A DNA stretch of 64,000 bases, from positions 1 to 64,000 of the forward strand of contig CALETH010000131.1 of the NCBI GenBank assembly GCA_937920105.1, written 5' to 3'. This stretch comes from an uncultured Bacteroidota bacterium. GTDB taxonomy: Bacteria > Bacteroidota > Ignavibacteria > UBA10030 > UBA8401. The notes under the pieces are model-generated. The model ran no database searches, was not told the DNA's origin, and saw only the letters and a list, made by a program, of their open reading frames with translations. Made by a program: the position numbers and the translations under genes. Shown here piece by piece: positions 26,049 to 34,264 of the stretch (positions are counted from its first letter, which is position 1; each line of letters starts with the position of its first letter).

Positions 26049-26278
26049 TGCCCCAAGTGCCACTTCTTCGTCCAAAAGATATTATTAAAGTTTTTGAAAA
26101 ACTTGGCTGGGAAGTTGTACGTCAACGAGGAAGTCATATCATTCTTACCAAAGAAGGGAGTATTTCAACATTGTCAGTTCCTAATCATTCTGAAGTTGCT
26201 CGTGGTACATTAAGAGGTCTTATTCAAAAAGCAGGAATAACAATAGAACACTTTATCGAAGTTTTACAAACGTTATGA
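26048..26278 (+). CDS. hicA: HicA-family mRNA interferase toxin
   Basis: 76 residues with a double-stranded-RNA-binding-like fold: KDIIKVFEKLGWEVVRQRGSHIIL, catalytic His at residue 30 (GSH), and the C-terminal GTLRGLIQKAGIT helix. It cleaves translated mRNA unless bound by HicB. Its stop overlaps the nuoC start (ATGA), so the toxin is translationally linked to a respiratory subunit. Confidence 0.92.
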   Translation: MPQVPLLRPKDIIKVFEKLGWEVVRQRGSHIILTKEGSISTLSVPNHSEVARGTLRGLIQKAGITIEHFIEVLQTL

Positions 26279-26751
26279 TTACTCCACAAGAAGTATTTGA
26301 TATACTACAATCCAAGTTTGGTGAGAAAATTTTGGAGTTACAACTTCAAACACATAATCCATTTATAAAAATTTCATCAGATGGATTATTAGAAATTGCA
26401 CAATTTCTTCGAGATGATGAACGATTTCAATTTGATTATCTTTCTTGCCTTTCAGGGATGGATTATGAAAAAACGCTTGGAGTTGTGTATCATCTTTTTT
26501 CTATGAAAAAAAAACATAAGATTGTTATCAAGGTTGAAGTGTCAAAAGAAAATCCGATAATTCCATCCGTAGAAAAAATTTGGAAAACCGCAAACTGGCA
26601 CGAACGCGAAGCATACGATTTATTTGGAATTATTTTTTCTGAACATCCGGATTTACGACGGATTCTTTTACCGTATGATTGGGAAGGACATCCACTACGA
26701 AAAGATTATCAAGTTCCGGAATATTATAATGGAATGAAAGTTCCGTATTAA
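26275..26751 (+). CDS. nuoC: NADH-quinone oxidoreductase subunit C
   Basis: Peripheral subunit of the quinone module, working with NuoB and NuoD. 158 residues. The family signature WHEREAYDLFGIIFSEHPDLRRILLPYDWEGHPLRKDY is intact. It starts within the hicA stop codon. The polypeptide is separate from NuoD, unlike the NuoCD fusion of enterobacteria. Confidence 0.96.
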   Translation: MITPQEVFDILQSKFGEKILELQLQTHNPFIKISSDGLLEIAQFLRDDERFQFDYLSCLSGMDYEKTLGVVYHLFSMKKKHKIVIKVEVSKENPIIPSVEKIWKTANWHEREAYDLFGIIFSEHPDLRRILLPYDWEGHPLRKDYQVPEYYNGMKVPY

Positions 26752-26760
26752 AAATATTTT

Positions 26761-27027
26761 ATGAAATATCTCCTATGGTTTTTTGTCGCTATTAATGCAG
26801 CAATCGGAATTAAATACCTTTTGAGTTCTTTTGGTGTATTCAAAATGCGATATTATCCATTTATTACAGAATTTATTTTTGCTGTTGTACTGCTTGGTAC
26901 GGCTGCGGTGGCATTATATATTTATCATTATAAAGAAATCATGTGGTTATCATTTCTTATTGTTTGTTCACCACTTATGCTTTTGTGTATAGTAGTATTT
27001 TTTTCAATGGTAACAGGTAAATATTAA
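26761..27027 (+). CDS. small integral membrane protein, unknown function
   Basis: 88 residues with three hydrophobic helices (about 3-22, 36-53 and 61-83) and few charged residues. It is 9 bases downstream of nuoC on the same strand. It matches none of the known complex I accessory subunits I can recall. Its position hints at co-expression, but the locus contains many unrelated insertions. Confidence 0.6.
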   Translation: MKYLLWFFVAINAAIGIKYLLSSFGVFKMRYYPFITEFIFAVVLLGTAAVALYIYHYKEIMWLSFLIVCSPLMLLCIVVFFSMVTGKY

Positions 27028-27073
27028 CTTATAAACTATATTTTTATCAACTAATTATACAGGGAGTTATAAT

Positions 27074-27595
27074 ATGAAAAGCATGTTCTTCGTCATCGCA
27101 ATTATTTTTTTCACACTTCCAATCTATGCACAAGTACAAGTAGAGGAAGGTCAGGAAGATGAATGCTATCAAGAAATTATTCAAGATATGAACAAAGAAA
27201 TAGCAGAAGCACCAACGAACGCAGAGTTGTATATCACACGTGGCAATGCGAAATATTATTTAGATGATTTTCGTGGAGCAATGTCTGACTACAAACAAGC
27301 ATTAGAAAATAATGAAAGTTCTGCAGAAGCATATTGCCGGCTTGGAATGGTGAAGTTGCAATTTCTCAATCAATTTGAAGAATCGCTTGCAGATTTTGAA
27401 AAATCCATTGAGTTAAATGAAAAATATGCTCTTGCGTATTATGGTAGAGGTTTAGCAAAAATTGCCAAACAAGAAGATGATAAAGAAGGCGGTTGTGCAG
27501 ATTTAAGCAAAGCCGGAGAATTAGGAGAAATCAAAGCATATCAAGCATTAAAAAATTTGTGTAAAAGTTCTAAAGATGTAGCAAAAGAAGAATAA
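27074..27595 (+). CDS. exported TPR-repeat protein
   Basis: 173 residues with a signal peptide (1-19, ending IYAQ) and two to three tetratricopeptide repeats (ELYITRGNAKYYLDDFRGAMSDY, EAYCRLGMVKLQFLNQFEESLADF, ALAYYGRGLAKIAKQ). It is probably a periplasmic protein-protein interaction module. A ribosome-binding site CAGGGAGTT precedes the ATG. It sits between nuoC and nuoD, 15 bases before nuoD. Confidence 0.8.
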   Translation: MKSMFFVIAIIFFTLPIYAQVQVEEGQEDECYQEIIQDMNKEIAEAPTNAELYITRGNAKYYLDDFRGAMSDYKQALENNESSAEAYCRLGMVKLQFLNQFEESLADFEKSIELNEKYALAYYGRGLAKIAKQEDDKEGGCADLSKAGELGEIKAYQALKNLCKSSKDVAKEE

Positions 27596-27610
27596 ATTTT
27601 ACATATCTGC

Positions 27611-28765
27611 ATGTCTAAAGGAGCGCATCTACATAACATTGCAACAAAAAATCTTCGTACCGAGGAAATGGTTCTCAATATGGGACCGCAACATCCATCA
27701 ACGCATGGGGTGCTGCGGCTTGAACTTCTTGTTGATGGAGAAATTGTTGTTGATGTCATTCCCCACATAGGTTACCTTCATCGCTGTTTTGAAAAACACG
27801 CCGAACAAATGCTCAACTATCAACAAATCATTCCGTATGTTGATAGGATGGATTATGTTGCTTCCATGACGAATGAGTTTGCATTTGTTACCGCCGCAGA
27901 AAAACTTTTCAATATTCAAGTTCCCGAACGAGTAGAATACATTCGCGTAATTATGGCGGAGTTGCAACGCATCGCCAGTCATCTTATTGCTGTTGGAACC
28001 TACGGAATTGATATTGGAGCGTTCACACCATTTTTATATTGTTTCCGTGACCGCGAAAAAATTTTAGATTTATTTGAGATGACCTCCGGTGCACGGCTTC
28101 TTTACAATTATATGTGCATTGGCGGATTGTATCATGATTTGCCAAATGGATTTATTGAAAAAGCAAAAGAATTTTGTCAATACTTTAGAAAACAATTAAA
28201 AGATTTTAATGATTTATTGACATACAATGAAATTTTTATAAACCGAACAGCAAATGTGGGAATCCTTCCTGTAGATGTTGGTATTAATTATGCATGCAGT
28301 GGTCCAATGTTGCGGGGTTCCGGTGTAGATTGGGATTTGCGCCGTGATGACCCATATTCAATTTATCATAAATTGGAATGGGAAGTTTGTGTTGCAAAAG
28401 GGGAAGTGGGAAAGATTGGTGATTGTTGGAATAGACATTTTGTGCGTGTGCGAGAAATGGAGCAAAGCATTCTTATAATAGAGCAAGCGTTGGCACAACT
28501 TCCGGAAGGAGATGTGAAATCCGCAATTCCTAAAAGAATACGACCGTTGCCTGCAGAAATTTACGTACGCACAGAAGCACCACGTGGAGAATTGGGATTT
28601 TATATTGTGAGTGATAATTCTACATCACCGTACCGTGTGAAAGCACGTTCATCTGCATTTGTGAACTTGAGTGTGATTGCAGAAATTGCTCGTGGTGCAA
28701 TGCTTGCCGATATGGTTGCCATTATCGGAAGTATTGATATTGTGTTGGGTGAAGTGGATAGATGA
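27611..28765 (+). CDS. nuoD: NADH-quinone oxidoreductase subunit D
   Basis: 49-kDa-type subunit that forms the quinone pocket with NuoB. 384 residues. The conserved N-terminal [30 protein letters not shown], and C-terminal [19 protein letters not shown] blocks are present. The quinone-site His (GPQHPSTHG) and Tyr ([10 protein letters not shown]) are intact. It is followed by non-nuo genes; the next subunit gene (nuoH) is 2.8 kb away. Confidence 0.97.
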   Translation: MSKGAHLHNIATKNLRTEEMVLNMGPQHPSTHGVLRLELLVDGEIVVDVIPHIGYLHRCFEKHAEQMLNYQQIIPYVDRMDYVASMTNEFAFVTAAEKLFNIQVPERVEYIRVIMAELQRIASHLIAVGTYGIDIGAFTPFLYCFRDREKILDLFEMTSGARLLYNYMCIGGLYHDLPNGFIEKAKEFCQYFRKQLKDFNDLLTYNEIFINRTANVGILPVDVGINYACSGPMLRGSGVDWDLRRDDPYSIYHKLEWEVCVAKGEVGKIGDCWNRHFVRVREMEQSILIIEQALAQLPEGDVKSAIPKRIRPLPAEIYVRTEAPRGELGFYIVSDNSTSPYRVKARSSAFVNLSVIAEIARGAMLADMVAIIGSIDIVLGEVDR

Positions 28766-28838
28766 TGTTTAATGGAAAGTTGCAAATGAGGAATTGATAA
28801 TATAAAAAATAATATACTTTTAAATAAGTGAGGTATTT

Positions 28839-29090
28839 ATGATAACAGCAAAAGAAGCCACACAAGCAGCAATAAAATATTTCCAAGAAGTTTTTAATGG
28901 CCGTTATGATAATTTAGCAGTAGAAGAAATCGAATTATCTTCTGATGAAAAATTTTGGTCTATTACACTTGGTTATAATATGATGTCAACAATGACAATG
29001 CTTGTACCTACATCGCAACGAACATATAAAGAATTTAAAGTTTCTGCTGAAAGTGGTAAAGTTACTGCGATGAAAATCCATAATGTTTAA
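28839..29090 (+). CDS. small hypothetical protein preceding a PIN-domain pseudogene
   Basis: 83 residues, no signal peptide. The pattern WSITLGYN followed by YKEFKVSAESGKVTAMKI suggests a small beta-sheet domain, somewhat PepSY- or NTF2-like, but I cannot name a family with confidence. A ribosome-binding site (GTGAGGTATTT) precedes the ATG. It ends 5 bases before the PIN-like gene, so the two look like a functional pair. Confidence 0.65.
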   Translation: MITAKEATQAAIKYFQEVFNGRYDNLAVEEIELSSDEKFWSITLGYNMMSTMTMLVPTSQRTYKEFKVSAESGKVTAMKIHNV

Positions 29091-29095
29091 TATAT

Positions 29096-29606
29096 ATGGC
29101 GGATTATTATATTGAATTGTTAAAAAAATATTATTCTAAAGGTATACTTATAGATACAAATTTACTTTTGATATTTATTATTGGAATGTGTGATAAAAAT
29201 TATATCGCAACATTTAAGCGAACAAAGACATTTTCGTCTGAAGATTATGATATTCTTTTTCATATACTTCAACCATTTTGTAAAATCATAACAACACCAA
29301 ATATTCTTACAGAAGTTAGTAATCATCTCGGATTTTTAGAGGAGTCTTTGAAACAGAAAGTTTTGAAAACTTATTTCTAATAATATTAATTCTTATTTTG
29401 CGGAAAGTTATCATAAAAGCAATTTTCTTTCTTCAAAAGATTTTTTTCATAAATTTGGACTTACGGATTCCAGCATTATTGAAGAAGCAAAAAATAAGTA
29501 TTTAGTTCTTACGGAAGATTTAAAATTAACCAATTATCTCCAATACCAAAAAATAGATGTCATGAATTTTCATCATTTGCAAACAATAAATTGGTATTCA
29601 ACATAA
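29096..29606 (+). pseudogene. PIN-domain nuclease, frameshifted
   Basis: The first frame (to 29380, 94 codons) gives the N-terminal half of a PIN RNase with GILIDTNLLLIF (first catalytic Asp) and TTPNILTEVSNHL. The C-terminal half continues in another frame from about 29367 to a TAA at 29604-29606, reading FGLTDSSIIEEAKNKYLVLTEDLKLTNYL, which contains the expected acidic residues. One inserted or lost base around 29345-29380 separates them. The gene is either a recent pseudogene or contains an assembly error. The intact protein would be about 168 residues. Confidence 0.75.
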
Positions 29607-29641
29607 TATAAACCCATTTCACTCACTTAAATTTATCTATT

Positions 29642-30772
29642 ATGGAAAACTCATACACAGAAACAACATCAAAATCTTGGGGAAATAGAATAATGGAATC
29701 TCTCAAAGGGATTCTTTTCGGACTTCTTCTTGTTGCACTTGCATTTATCGTTTTATGGTGGAACGAAGGACGTGCCGTAAAAACTGCAAAAAGTTTAGAA
29801 GAAGGTGCATCCAGCGTTGTAACAATTTCTTCATCTGCTGTTGCAAAAGAAAACGAGCAAAAACTTGTTCATCTTACCGGAATGGCAACAACAAATGAAA
29901 TATTAATTGATGCAGATTTTAAAATTTCTCTTCCTGCAATTAAACTTAGAAGAATTGTGGAAATGTATCAATGGAAAGAAGAAAAATCTGAAAAGAAAGA
30001 AAAGAAAATGGGCGGCTCGGAAGAAACGGTAACAACGTATTCTTATAAAAAAGTGTGGGATGATAATATTATTTCTTCTGAAAATTTTAAACAAAAAGAA
30101 GGACATACTAATCCAACAACATTTCAATATTCTTCATCTGAAAAAATTGCACAAAATGTTCAAGTTGGTGGCTTTACACTTTCACCATCACTCATTCAAA
30201 AAATAAATAAATACGAAAAACTCAATCCGCAAACATTTGATTCTACACAAAAATCTTCGCAAGAAATTTATATTGGAAGAGGAAATATTAATTCACCGGA
30301 AATTGGAGATGTAAAAATCTCTTTTGAAGCAGTAAAGCCAATCGAAGTAAGCATTGTTGCAAAACAAGTAGGAAATTCTTTTGAACCATATAAAGCAGAA
30401 GCCGGCGGTGAAGTAGAATTACTGGAGTATGGAAATGTTCCTGCCGCAAAAATGTTTTCTGAAGCACAATCCACCAATACAACAATGACATGGATTTTCC
30501 GCATTGCTGGAATTGCAATGATGTTTTTTGGAATTATGACAATTTTTAAACCACTCGTTACCGTTGCTGATGTGTTACCATTTCTCGGAAGTATATTAAA
30601 TATGGGACTCGGAATTTTTTCTGCTGTAATTTCATTTTCATTAAGTTTTATTACCATTGCCCTTGCGTGGTTATTTTACCGTCCTGTGTTGGGAATTATT
30701 TTATTAGTTATTGGTATTGGAATTTTTGTGGGAATAAAATTTATTTCACCGAAAAAGAAAACAGCGAAATAA
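29642..30772 (+). CDS. TMEM43-family membrane protein
   Basis: 376 residues: an N-terminal membrane helix (22-42, GILFGLLLVALAFIVLWWNEG, where the WWNEGR motif is characteristic of the TMEM43/LUMA family), a long extracytoplasmic domain (about 45-285) and three or four closely spaced C-terminal helices. The bacterial function is unknown. It lies between nuoD and nuoH with no evident link to respiration. Confidence 0.85.
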   Translation: MENSYTETTSKSWGNRIMESLKGILFGLLLVALAFIVLWWNEGRAVKTAKSLEEGASSVVTISSSAVAKENEQKLVHLTGMATTNEILIDADFKISLPAIKLRRIVEMYQWKEEKSEKKEKKMGGSEETVTTYSYKKVWDDNIISSENFKQKEGHTNPTTFQYSSSEKIAQNVQVGGFTLSPSLIQKINKYEKLNPQTFDSTQKSSQEIYIGRGNINSPEIGDVKISFEAVKPIEVSIVAKQVGNSFEPYKAEAGGEVELLEYGNVPAAKMFSEAQSTNTTMTWIFRIAGIAMMFFGIMTIFKPLVTVADVLPFLGSILNMGLGIFSAVISFSLSFITIALAWLFYRPVLGIILLVIGIGIFVGIKFISPKKKTAK

Positions 30773-30781
30773 GATTTGTAG

Positions 30782-30801
30782 GGACGGTTGCAAAACCGTC
30801 C
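30782..30801. repeat. 20-base palindrome GGACGGTTGCAAAACCGTCC
   Basis: Arms GGACGGTT and AACCGTCC around GCAA, starting 10 bases after the TMEM43-like gene. It has the same core as the hairpin at 9064-9083 and may act as a terminator. Confidence 0.7.
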
Positions 30802-30811
30802 TTGGAAATTT

Positions 30812-30922
30812 TTAGAGAAACGTTCCCTCTATTTTGAAAAAAATCCAAAAGATGGAAAATTGTGGAAGAAAATAAAAGACGAATTTCTTAAAGCAAAAAA
30901 CTATAAGAGAATAGAAAAATAG
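30812..30922 (+). pseudogene. truncated second copy of the addiction-module antitoxin gene
   Basis: 36 codons without a start that begin LEKRSLYFEKNP and continue GKLW and IKDEFLKAK, matching the C-terminal 31 codons of the intact antitoxin gene at 31013-31240 with a few substitutions and a slightly different end (YKRIEK). The first two-thirds of the gene, and any toxin partner, are missing. This is a remnant of a tandem duplication. Confidence 0.75.
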
Positions 30923-30933
30923 AAACTGAAATA

Positions 30934-30966
30934 AGATTTGTCTAGTTTCAAAAACTTGACAAATCT
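30934..30966. repeat. AGATTTGTC/GACAAATCT palindrome before the antitoxin gene
   Basis: Imperfect copy of the TTGTCAAG/CTTGACAA family (TCTAG replaces TCAAG on the left arm). It lies between the antitoxin remnant and the intact antitoxin gene. Confidence 0.65.
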
Positions 30967-31012
30967 AATCATAGTAATCCTATAAATTAAGGTCAAATCA
31001 AGAGGCAAATGT

Positions 31013-31240
31013 ATGCAAACACATCTTCGTAATAAAATAAATAAATTGAGCGTTTCTGAAAAAATTTTACTCGTTGAAGAACTTTGGGATGATATTGCTC
31101 GTAAGAATGAAACTTTTGAATTATCACAAAGTCAAAAAAGTGAATTAGAGAAACGCTCACTCTATTTTGAAAAAAATCCAGAAGGTGGAAAATTGTGGGA
31201 AGAAATAAAAGACGAATTTCTTAAAGGCAAAAAATTATAA
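31013..31240 (+). CDS. addiction-module antitoxin (PF09720-like)
   Basis: 75 residues with the signature KLSVSEKILLVEELWDDIA of the small helical antitoxins that pair with ParE/RelE toxins, followed by an acidic and basic C-terminus that would wrap around the toxin. The stop overlaps the toxin start (TAATG). It lies between nuoD and nuoH, 39 bases or more from any nuo gene. Confidence 0.87.
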   Translation: MQTHLRNKINKLSVSEKILLVEELWDDIARKNETFELSQSQKSELEKRSLYFEKNPEGGKLWEEIKDEFLKGKKL

Positions 31241-31533
31241 TGTCTATTCGTTTTCATCCTGAATCTGAAAAAGAATTAAAAGAGTCCGTTTATTGGTATG
31301 AATATCAACGTAAAGGTCTTGGATTTGAATTTCTTTTTTGTGTTGATGAAGCCATAGAACAAATAAAAAATCGTCCTCAAATGTATCCACTCGTTACAGA
31401 AAAAACTCGTCGTATAGTTGTTAAAAGATTTCCCTTTGCTATTTTTTACGAAACAAATAAATCCAGTATTTATATTTTGGCTATTTTTCATTTACGACGC
31501 AATCCAAAAGAATGGAAAAATAGAAAATCATAG
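31240..31533 (+). CDS. ParE/RelE-superfamily toxin
   Basis: 97 residues: FHPESEKELKESVYWYEYQRKGLGFEFLFCVDEAIEQI is the ParE-type helical hairpin, YPLVTEKTRRIVVKRFPFAIFYE the core sheet and ILAIFHLRRNPKEW the closing strand. ParE toxins inhibit gyrase. Translationally coupled to the antitoxin. It precedes nuoH by 37 bases, with an AATCCTATAAATCAT repeat in between. Confidence 0.9.
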   Translation: MSIRFHPESEKELKESVYWYEYQRKGLGFEFLFCVDEAIEQIKNRPQMYPLVTEKTRRIVVKRFPFAIFYETNKSSIYILAIFHLRRNPKEWKNRKS

Positions 31534-31570
31534 TCATATCATTACAATCCTATAAATCATAGTTTAAGCC

Positions 31571-32617
31571 ATGCCCGAGTTTCTTACCAATATTTTTGGA
31601 AAAACAATAATTGTTCACATTATCATGGGAGCAGTACCGTTATTATTTATACTTCCGTACGCTCTTGTAGTTATTTATGTGGAAATGAAACTTTCTTCCC
31701 ACATGCAAAACCGTGTGGGATATATGAGAACCGGTTGGCATGGAACACTGCAACCTTTTGCAGATATTTTCAAACTCTTACAAAAAGAAAATATTGTTCC
31801 AGCAGAAGCAGATAAAATTTTATTTTCATTAGCACCATTTATAGTTTTTATCGGAATGTATGCTGCGTACGCAGTGCTGCCTTTTGGAAGCGGATATGTT
31901 GGCAGCGAAATGGAAATCGGAATTTTTTATCTACTCGCAGTTTCTTCATTAGTGGTTGTAGGAATTTTGATGGCTGGCTGGTCATCCAATAATAAATGGT
32001 CATTATTAGGAGCAATGCGTTCTGTTGCACAAATTGTAAGTTACGAAATTCCGGCAGCATTAGCATTGCTTGGAGTGGTGATGCTTGCCGGAACAATGAA
32101 TACCGAAATGTTAAGTGCAATGCAATCCGGTGGAATGCACGAATGGTTTATTTTTGGCGGAACATTACCATTGTGGAAAAAATTTACAATCATTCCCTTT
32201 ATGTTTATAATTTTTTTGGTGTATCTCGTTTCATCAATGGCAGAGGTAAATCGGACACCATTTGATTTGCCCGAAGCAGAATCTGAATTAGTGCAGGGTT
32301 ACAATACAGAATACAGCGGAATGAAATTTGCTATTTTTTATTTAGCAGAATATGGAAATTTATTTTTAATTTCTGCTATTGCAGTAATTGTATTTTTTGG
32401 CGGATATACAAGTCCGTTTGGAAAATTTCTTTCCGGAGGTGTGTGGGATGTTTTTTGGTTTATCACCAAAGGAATGTTGTTAGTACTTATTAATATTTGG
32501 ATTCGTTGGACTCTTCCTCGTTTGCGAGTTGACCAACTCATGTACGTTTCATGGAAAGTCCTTACACCATTTGCTTTGGTTGGAATTATTGTTATCGGAT
32601 TTATTTTGGTTGTGTAA
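31571..32617 (+). CDS. nuoH: NADH-quinone oxidoreductase subunit H
   Basis: Membrane subunit joining the quinone cavity to the proton-pumping arm. 348 residues with eight membrane helices and the family motifs QNRVGYMRTGWHG-like loop, LLQKENIVPAEAD and the SMAEVNRTPFDLPEAESELVQGYNTEYSGMKF block lining the quinone entrance. It resumes the nuo series after a 2.8-kb interruption. Confidence 0.97.
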   Translation: MPEFLTNIFGKTIIVHIIMGAVPLLFILPYALVVIYVEMKLSSHMQNRVGYMRTGWHGTLQPFADIFKLLQKENIVPAEADKILFSLAPFIVFIGMYAAYAVLPFGSGYVGSEMEIGIFYLLAVSSLVVVGILMAGWSSNNKWSLLGAMRSVAQIVSYEIPAALALLGVVMLAGTMNTEMLSAMQSGGMHEWFIFGGTLPLWKKFTIIPFMFIIFLVYLVSSMAEVNRTPFDLPEAESELVQGYNTEYSGMKFAIFYLAEYGNLFLISAIAVIVFFGGYTSPFGKFLSGGVWDVFWFITKGMLLVLINIWIRWTLPRLRVDQLMYVSWKVLTPFALVGIIVIGFILVV

Positions 32618-32624
32618 GTTTTAT

Positions 32625-32653
32625 ATTTGTCAAGTTTTTAAAACTTGACAAAT
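32625..32653. repeat. ATTTGTCAAG/CTTGACAAAT palindrome between nuoH and nuoI
   Basis: Near-perfect inverted repeat with about 14-base arms, 8 bases after the nuoH stop. Same family as 13402-13434. Confidence 0.75.
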
Positions 32654-32676
32654 CTGTATGATATAACTTTATAAGT

Positions 32677-33213
32677 ATGCAATACTTTATCAACATATAT
32701 AAATCACTCCGTTCAGTTATTGTTGGGTTGAAAATTACTGCGAAAAATCTTTTTAAGCCAACAGTAACGATTCAATATCCGGATGTGAAAAAAGCAATGC
32801 CGGAGCGGACAAGAAATCGTTTGTATGTCAATATGGATGATTGTATTGGCTGCGACCAATGTGCAATTGCATGTCCGGTAAACTGCATTACCATAGAAAC
32901 AATCAAATCAACACCCGAAGATAATCTTGGTGTAACATCAACAGGACACAAAAAGAAACTTCATGTTCCCGTGTTTGATATTGATATTGCGAAATGTTGT
33001 TATTGTGGATTGTGCGTTCCACCATGTCCCACAGATTGTATTGTGATGACACCGGTGTACGAATTTTCTGAATTTGATAGACAAAATTTAATTTATAATT
33101 TCAGCACGATGACCCCTTCTGAAATTGAAACAGCAAAACTCAAAGCAAAGAAAATGGAAGAAGAAATTGCTGCGAAAAAATCAGCACAAAATTCTACAAC
33201 TGGTTCTGTATAA
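32677..33213 (+). CDS. nuoI: NADH-quinone oxidoreductase subunit I
   Basis: Ferredoxin-like subunit that passes electrons to cluster N2 in NuoB. 178 residues. Two [4Fe-4S] motifs: C56-x2-C59-x2-C62-x3-C66 with C70, and C107-x2-C110-x2-C113-x3-C117 with C121. The Lys/Glu-rich tail after residue 150 is unusual but common in this lineage. Because NuoE, F and G are absent here, a ferredoxin or another donor may feed this subunit (inference). Confidence 0.96.
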   Translation: MQYFINIYKSLRSVIVGLKITAKNLFKPTVTIQYPDVKKAMPERTRNRLYVNMDDCIGCDQCAIACPVNCITIETIKSTPEDNLGVTSTGHKKKLHVPVFDIDIAKCCYCGLCVPPCPTDCIVMTPVYEFSEFDRQNLIYNFSTMTPSEIETAKLKAKKMEEEIAAKKSAQNSTTGSV

Positions 33214-33214
33214 A

Positions 33215-33260
33215 CTCCCCTCTGTGTATTGGCAAGAGCAATGGAGAGAGGGGTGTGTCC
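33215..33260. repeat. CTCCCCTCTG...GAGAGGGGTGTGTCC element
   Basis: Inverted CCCCTCT and AGAGGGG segments with the outer GTGTGTCC, matching the right half of the 17029-17190 element. It starts 2 bases after the nuoI stop and creates the false upstream ATG of nuoJ at 33229. Confidence 0.6.
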
Positions 33261-33306
33261 AAAAAATAAGAAGAAAAAATTAAGAATTAAGAAAGATACT
33301 ATTACA

Positions 33307-33819
33307 ATGTTCCTCCAACTTTTCGACATCATCTTTTATTTTTTTGCAACAGTAACACTCATTTCTGCAGGGATTGTTGTATTCTCAAAAAATATAGTAC
33401 GCTCAGCATTCTCATTAGTCTTTACATTTTTTGGAATTGCCGGATTGTATGTATTATTGAATGCAGATTTTGTTGCTGTAGCACAACTCTTTGTGTACGT
33501 TGGCGGAATTTTAGTATTACTATTATTTGCAGTTATGTTAACACAAAAAATTTCTAATCTACAAATGAAAATAACAACACTTCATCCAATAATTGCAATA
33601 ATTCTTGTTGCATCACTTATTGGTGTATTGTGCGGAATTGTGCGGATGAATGACTGGCGAATTATTACAATTTCTGAAATACCACAATCCACAGCACAAT
33701 CAATTGGAAAGGCATTGATAACAACACATATTCTTCCATTTGAAATTATTTCCGTTATTTTACTCGTTGCAATTATCGGAGCAGCAATGCTCGCAAGAAA
33801 GAGCGAAAAAAAATCATGA
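33307..33819 (+). CDS. nuoJ: NADH-quinone oxidoreductase subunit J
   Basis: 170-residue membrane subunit with five helices. The conserved third helix region AQLFVYVGGILVLLLFAVML contains the Y-V-G-G and acidic-free pi-bulge segment. The frame extends upstream to an ATG at 33229, but those 26 codons come from an intergenic repeat and read as lysine-rich non-NuoJ sequence, so I use the ATG at 33307 (MFLQLFDII). It overlaps nuoK by four bases. Confidence 0.95.
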   Translation: MFLQLFDIIFYFFATVTLISAGIVVFSKNIVRSAFSLVFTFFGIAGLYVLLNADFVAVAQLFVYVGGILVLLLFAVMLTQKISNLQMKITTLHPIIAIILVASLIGVLCGIVRMNDWRIITISEIPQSTAQSIGKALITTHILPFEIISVILLVAIIGAAMLARKSEKKS

Positions 33820-34121
33820 TAACACTTCATCATTTTTTATTTGTTAGTATTATTCTTTTTGGATTAGGTGTGTATGCAGTTTTAACACGTCGCAATGCAG
33901 TGATGGTATTGATGGGAATAGAACTTATTCTCAATGCAGCCAATCTCAATTTTGTTGCTTTTTCTCGTTATGGTGGATTGAAATTAGATGGACAAATGTT
34001 TGCGTTGTTTGTGATTATTCTTGCAGCAGCAGAAGCCGCTGTTGCATTAGCTATCATTCTCAATATTTATCAACGCTTCAATACTATTAATGTGGATGAT
34101 GTTGATACGTTGAAAGAGTGA
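33816..34121 (+). CDS. nuoK: NADH-quinone oxidoreductase subunit K
   Basis: MrpC-like membrane subunit, 101 residues, three helices, with the membrane glutamates in VLMGIELILNAANLNFVAF and LAAAEAAVALAIIL. Start overlaps the nuoJ stop (ATGA). The 143 bases between it and nuoL hold only low-complexity intergenic sequence (TCTTAGCGACTTTGCGAGAC, CATAAAAATCTTAACAATC). Confidence 0.97.
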   Translation: MITLHHFLFVSIILFGLGVYAVLTRRNAVMVLMGIELILNAANLNFVAFSRYGGLKLDGQMFALFVIILAAAEAAVALAIILNIYQRFNTINVDDVDTLKE

Positions 34122-34264
34122 CCCTGATTTTCAAGATTACAAGATTACGATGATGTAATTAACAAAATTTTTACTTTGCATCTTAGCGACTTTGCGAGAC
34201 AAAACAAATCCGCGAAAATCATAAAAATCTTAACAATCAGTGCTTTATCAAATAATATAATTTA

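Noticed and set aside
33229..33306. Longer nuoJ start
   Set aside because: The extra 26 codons come from the CCCCTCTG repeat and lack NuoJ similarity; MFLQLFDII at 33307 fits the family.
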